Positions 61,844-64,000 of a stretch of DNA of 64,000 bases are shown here, piece by piece. Each line of letters opens with the position of its first letter. The first letter of the stretch is position 1. The notes beneath the pieces are model-generated. The model was not told the DNA's origin. It saw only the letters and a program-made list of their open reading frames with translations, and searched no databases. Source of the stretch: Acidimicrobiales bacterium (GTDB lineage: Bacteria > Actinomycetota > Acidimicrobiia > Acidimicrobiales > Poriferisodalaceae); the NCBI GenBank assembly GCA_014239555.1, contig JAAZYR010000005.1, positions 1 to 64,000 on the forward strand, written 5' to 3'. The translations under genes and the position numbers were made by a program.

Positions 61844-62464
61844 CTAGATCGGTTTTTTTGTAGCCGTTCTGGCCGTCTCGATTTGGTTGTGTCGAAAGCA
61901 ACTCACGAAGTGATCGTTAACTATGCCATCAGCTTGCATCAGCGAGTAGCAGGTTGTGGGACCGACGAAGCGCCATCCAAGTTTCTTCAACGCTTTGCTC
62001 ATCTCTTCGGATTCGGCTGTCGCAGCTGCTACGTCCGACGGCGTCTGGACGGAATGATGGTGCTGGGGTTCAAAACTCCAAAAAAAATTCGCCAAAGAGC
62101 CGTGGATTTCTATGGTCTGAAGTGCGGCGCGAGCATTGGCAATGGTGGCCTCAATCTTGCCGCGATGTCGAACTATTCCCGCATCGTTGAGAAGTCTCTC
62201 GACTTCCGGGGCACCAAATTTGGCCACTGCGTCGATATCAAATCCAGCGAAAGCTGCCCGAAAATTTTCACGTTTCCGCAAGATGGTCAGCCACGAAAGT
62301 CCGGATTGGAATCCCTCCAAGCACATCTTTTCGTAGAGCCGAACGTCGTCAGTAACTGGCACACCCCATTCGGTGTCGTGGTAGTGCGCGTAATCTGTAT
62401 CTTTCTCGCCCCAGGAACACACCACTGTCCCATCTGAGCGCACCAAAGTTCCGCCAGCCACCAC
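61844..62464 (-). CDS. tag: DNA-3-methyladenine glycosylase I
   Basis: A 206-residue Tag glycosylase. Zinc ligands are seen in VCSWGEKD (Cys) and YHDTEWGVP (His) near the start and NDHFVSCFRH (His, Cys) near the end; the base pocket is in FEGFQSGLSWLTILRKRENF-like sequence. It removes 3-methyladenine from DNA in base excision repair. The first ten residues before the Cys are unusual, and the true start could be slightly downstream. Confidence 0.93.
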   Translation of the reverse strand: MVAGGTLVRSDGTVVCSWGEKDTDYAHYHDTEWGVPVTDDVRLYEKMCLEGFQSGLSWLTILRKRENFRAAFAGFDIDAVAKFGAPEVERLLNDAGIVRHRGKIEATIANARAALQTIEIHGSLANFFWSFEPQHHHSVQTPSDVAAATAESEEMSKALKKLGWRFVGPTTCYSLMQADGIVNDHFVSCFRHNQIETARTATKKPI

Positions 62465-62543
62465 CAGAAAATAGCCTCTGGAACGACTTTAAGCTTGAGC
62501 GTTGTTCAAGTGAGAAACTGGGGCCCGCACTATGGGAGAAATC

Positions 62544-62981
62544 ATGGAAACTGAGCTGCAACGCCTTCTAGACGAAAACGCTTGTGAAAAACTGATCTCC
62601 GAATATTGTCATTTAGTCGACTTCGGGAATGCCAGCGCTATCGCCGATCTCTTTACCGCCGACGGAAGCTGGACTGGTCCTGGCGTAAGCATGGTTGGGC
62701 AAGACGAAATACGAGCAGGTTTTAAGCGAAGAGAAGCGGTCACTAGGCGACAATCTAGACATCTCTGCACCAATGTTTTGATCCGTGTGAACGGCGACGA
62801 GGCGATCGGTTTGTGCTATCTACTTAACTTCCGTCATGATTCTTCAACGGGCACCGCAGAGTTACCCGCACCATCTGGCCTTGCGAAATATGTCGGCGAA
62901 TACCATGATCTCTTTGTCCGCAGCCCAGAAGGATGGCGATTCGCAACACGTCGATTCGATCTAACATTTCTCCGAGATTGA
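62544..62981 (+). CDS. SnoaL-like/NTF2-fold protein
   Basis: A 145-residue NTF2-fold domain from ATG 62544, preceded by GGAGAA; an ATG at 62532 is in frame. The pattern ENACEKLISEYCHLVDFGNA, IADLFTADGSWTGPG and RHLCTNVLIRVNGDEA is common to polyketide-cyclase-like and dehydratase-like SnoaL proteins of unknown specificity. The YHDLFVRSPEGWRFATRRFD end is typical. Function cannot be assigned; a role as small hydrolase or isomerase is possible. Confidence 0.82.
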   Translation: METELQRLLDENACEKLISEYCHLVDFGNASAIADLFTADGSWTGPGVSMVGQDEIRAGFKRREAVTRRQSRHLCTNVLIRVNGDEAIGLCYLLNFRHDSSTGTAELPAPSGLAKYVGEYHDLFVRSPEGWRFATRRFDLTFLRD

Positions 62982-63062
62982 GCGCTGGCTCCGCTGCATG
63001 CAGCCAACACCAGATTCAGGCGCCATAATTGGATTACCGACCAACCCCACTTTGAGCAAAAG

Positions 63063-63461
63063 ATGAGCCGTTTACAACTCGCGATCAATGTTGCCGATTT
63101 AGATGAAGCAATAGCGTTCTATTCGAAGATGTTTTCTACTGCGCCGACTAAGACCCGACCTGGGTACGCGAATTTTGCCATTGAAGAGCCTCCTCTCAAA
63201 TTAGTTTTATTCGAAAACTCCGAAGCTGGGGGTTCGATTAACCATTTGGGCGTTGAAGTTGAAAACGCAGTCATGGTCACCGAAGCTGACCTCCGCATGA
63301 CGGAGGAGGGGTTACCTACTACGGGGATCGACGAAACGATGTGCTGCTACGCGGACAAGACGGAGACCTGGATTCAGGGACCAGACGAAATCCGATGGGA
63401 GTGGTACGTCAAAACTGGTGATAACGAACAGTTCGAATCGGTTTCTACCCGCTGTCCTTAG
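63063..63461 (+). CDS. arsI: ArsI-like C-As lyase (VOC/CadI family)
   Basis: A 132-residue VOC protein resembling ArsI/CadI: MSRLQLAINVADLDEAIAFY, then GYANFAIEEPPLKLVLFE, metal ligands consistent with Gln5, His61 and Glu113, and a vicinal Cys pair Cys94-Cys95 (TMCCYADK), which in ArsI binds trivalent organoarsenicals before Fe(II)/O2 breaks the C-As bond. No ArsR regulator, ArsM or efflux gene is adjacent, so the arsenic role is an inference from motifs. Confidence 0.82.
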   Translation: MSRLQLAINVADLDEAIAFYSKMFSTAPTKTRPGYANFAIEEPPLKLVLFENSEAGGSINHLGVEVENAVMVTEADLRMTEEGLPTTGIDETMCCYADKTETWIQGPDEIRWEWYVKTGDNEQFESVSTRCP

Positions 63462-63469
63462 TCAAATGC

Positions 63470-63736
63470 CTACCTGGCAGGCTGGGGGTGCGCTATGTCT
63501 TCAAGAACAAGGTCCTCATTAGCCCCATCACGTAAGCCTGCAGTCATTTCTGAGTGAAGCTGCCGAATCTTTGTGCTGGCTGTGGATGCGAACAAACTCG
63601 GGGCTATCGCGTGGGCCGCGGCGGCGACAGACGCTAATGCCAACTCTTTCGCGAAGCGACTCGCTACGCGGAAATGCTCTAGATAGGTCTCCCCTACCGA
63701 AGCCGGATGTTCGGTGAAGTAATCCTTTATCGCCAC
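63470..63736 (-). CDS. Small conserved protein (DUF6356-like)
   Basis: An 88-residue protein starting MAIKDYFTEHPASVGETYLE, with HFRVASRFAKELALASVAAA in the middle and one hydrophobic segment around ALASVAAAAHAIAPSLF. It resembles the short proteins annotated DUF6356 in actinobacteria and proteobacteria; function unknown. It is convergent with the ArsI-like gene and divergent from the Lrp-type regulator across 113 AT-rich bases. Confidence 0.7.
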   Translation of the reverse strand: MAIKDYFTEHPASVGETYLEHFRVASRFAKELALASVAAAAHAIAPSLFASTASTKIRQLHSEMTAGLRDGANEDLVLEDIAHPQPAR

Positions 63737-63849
63737 ATCAAGATTGTAGGTTGATCGCTACGACACGTTGTTGCCGCGAAACTGGTGTTCTCTCGCATTT
63801 GCACATGATTTATGCTTATTTAAAGCTTTGCATGCATTACTCTTGTGCC

Positions 63850-64000
63850 GTGGACCTTATCGATCGAGAAATACTGCATCTCTTACAAGAGGATTCGACG
63901 CGTTCAGCCCGGGAGTTAGGGGCCGAAGTTGGTTTAACTCCAACTCCTTGCTGGCGGCGAGTCCAGAACTTACGTCGAGAGGGCATCATTCAGCGTGAGG
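63850..64000 (+). CDS. Lrp/AsnC-family regulator, 3' part cut by window edge
   Basis: The plus frame from GTG 63850 is open to the right edge (50 codons). VDLIDREILHLLQEDSTRSA is followed by an HTH reading ELGAEVGLTPTPCWRRVQNL and GIIQRE, the N-terminal DNA-binding domain of the feast/famine family. ATG 63832 is in frame and could be the start. The RAM ligand domain lies beyond the edge. The AT-rich upstream stretch with TTTGCATGCATTA is a plausible self-operator. A target cannot be named. Confidence 0.82.
   Translation, partial: MDLIDREILHLLQEDSTRSARELGAEVGLTPTPCWRRVQNLRREGIIQRE

Noticed and set aside
1-64000. tRNA, rRNA, CRISPR array, transposase or integrase
   Set aside because: No gap holds a cloverleaf-like or rRNA sequence, no regularly spaced repeat array was seen, and no protein has recombinase motifs; the rhodopsin repeats therefore have no visible enzyme.

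Overview
The window looks like a planktonic actinobacterium of the Acidimicrobiia type. The inference rests on gene content and a G+C content of roughly one half judged by eye. There are four luciferase-like F420-dependent oxidoreductases and one PPOX-fold F420-type protein, many class III CoA-transferases, SDRs, acyl-CoA dehydrogenases and hot-dog thioesterases, a cytochrome P450, an AddAB-type recombination nuclease and a proteorhodopsin-type light-driven proton pump. No rRNA, tRNA, CRISPR array, transposase or integrase was seen. Coding density is very high; the only gene-free stretch over 300 bp is 42686-42998.

Layout. 1-1840: an MTA deaminase and a truncated MTA/MTI phosphorylase (methylthioadenosine salvage). 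1920-3991: LivH and LivM permeases without their ATPases. 4035-7136: two SDR genes, an acyl-CoA dehydrogenase remnant and a rhodopsin gene bracketed by perfect 53-bp direct repeats; this is the most unusual locus. 7276-10341: CoA-transferase, thioesterase and LLM enzyme. 10400-16922: AddB and AddA. 16885-20170: amidase and an ECF sigma/membrane anti-sigma pair. 20301-26885: a tightly packed minus-strand catabolic run (P450, esterase, thioesterase, LLM, TauD-type dioxygenase, CoA-transferase, SDR). 26955-32169: BrkB-type membrane protein, MFS carrier, HIBADH-like dehydrogenase, BesD-like 2OG oxygenase, hydrolase and a small membrane protein with a hexanucleotide repeat. 32166-40927: fatty-acid and CoA metabolism. 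40939-44760: two tandemly duplicated Liv-type substrate-binding lipoproteins with duplicated terminators and paired palindromes. 44824-50159: LLM, S4 protein, hydratase, MFS, ABC-F. 50163-58953: housekeeping genes (metallophosphoesterase, SurE, Maf, Dus, formyl-THF cyclo-ligase) mixed with a hydrolase/MFS/acyl-CoA synthetase operon. 58955-64000: thioesterase, double CoA-transferase, Tag glycosylase, SnoaL-like protein, ArsI-type lyase, a small DUF6356-like protein and the start of an Lrp/AsnC regulator.

Taken together the genes suggest a photoheterotroph that takes up amino acids and organic acids, activates them as CoA thioesters, and oxidises them with flavin, F420, haem and non-haem iron enzymes. 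Retinal-synthesis genes are not in the window. The strongest candidates for something undescribed are the repeat-flanked rhodopsin cassette, the twin hairpin element 3' of two SDR genes, the twin palindromes 64 bp apart upstream of a binding-protein gene, and the seven-gene catabolic run.
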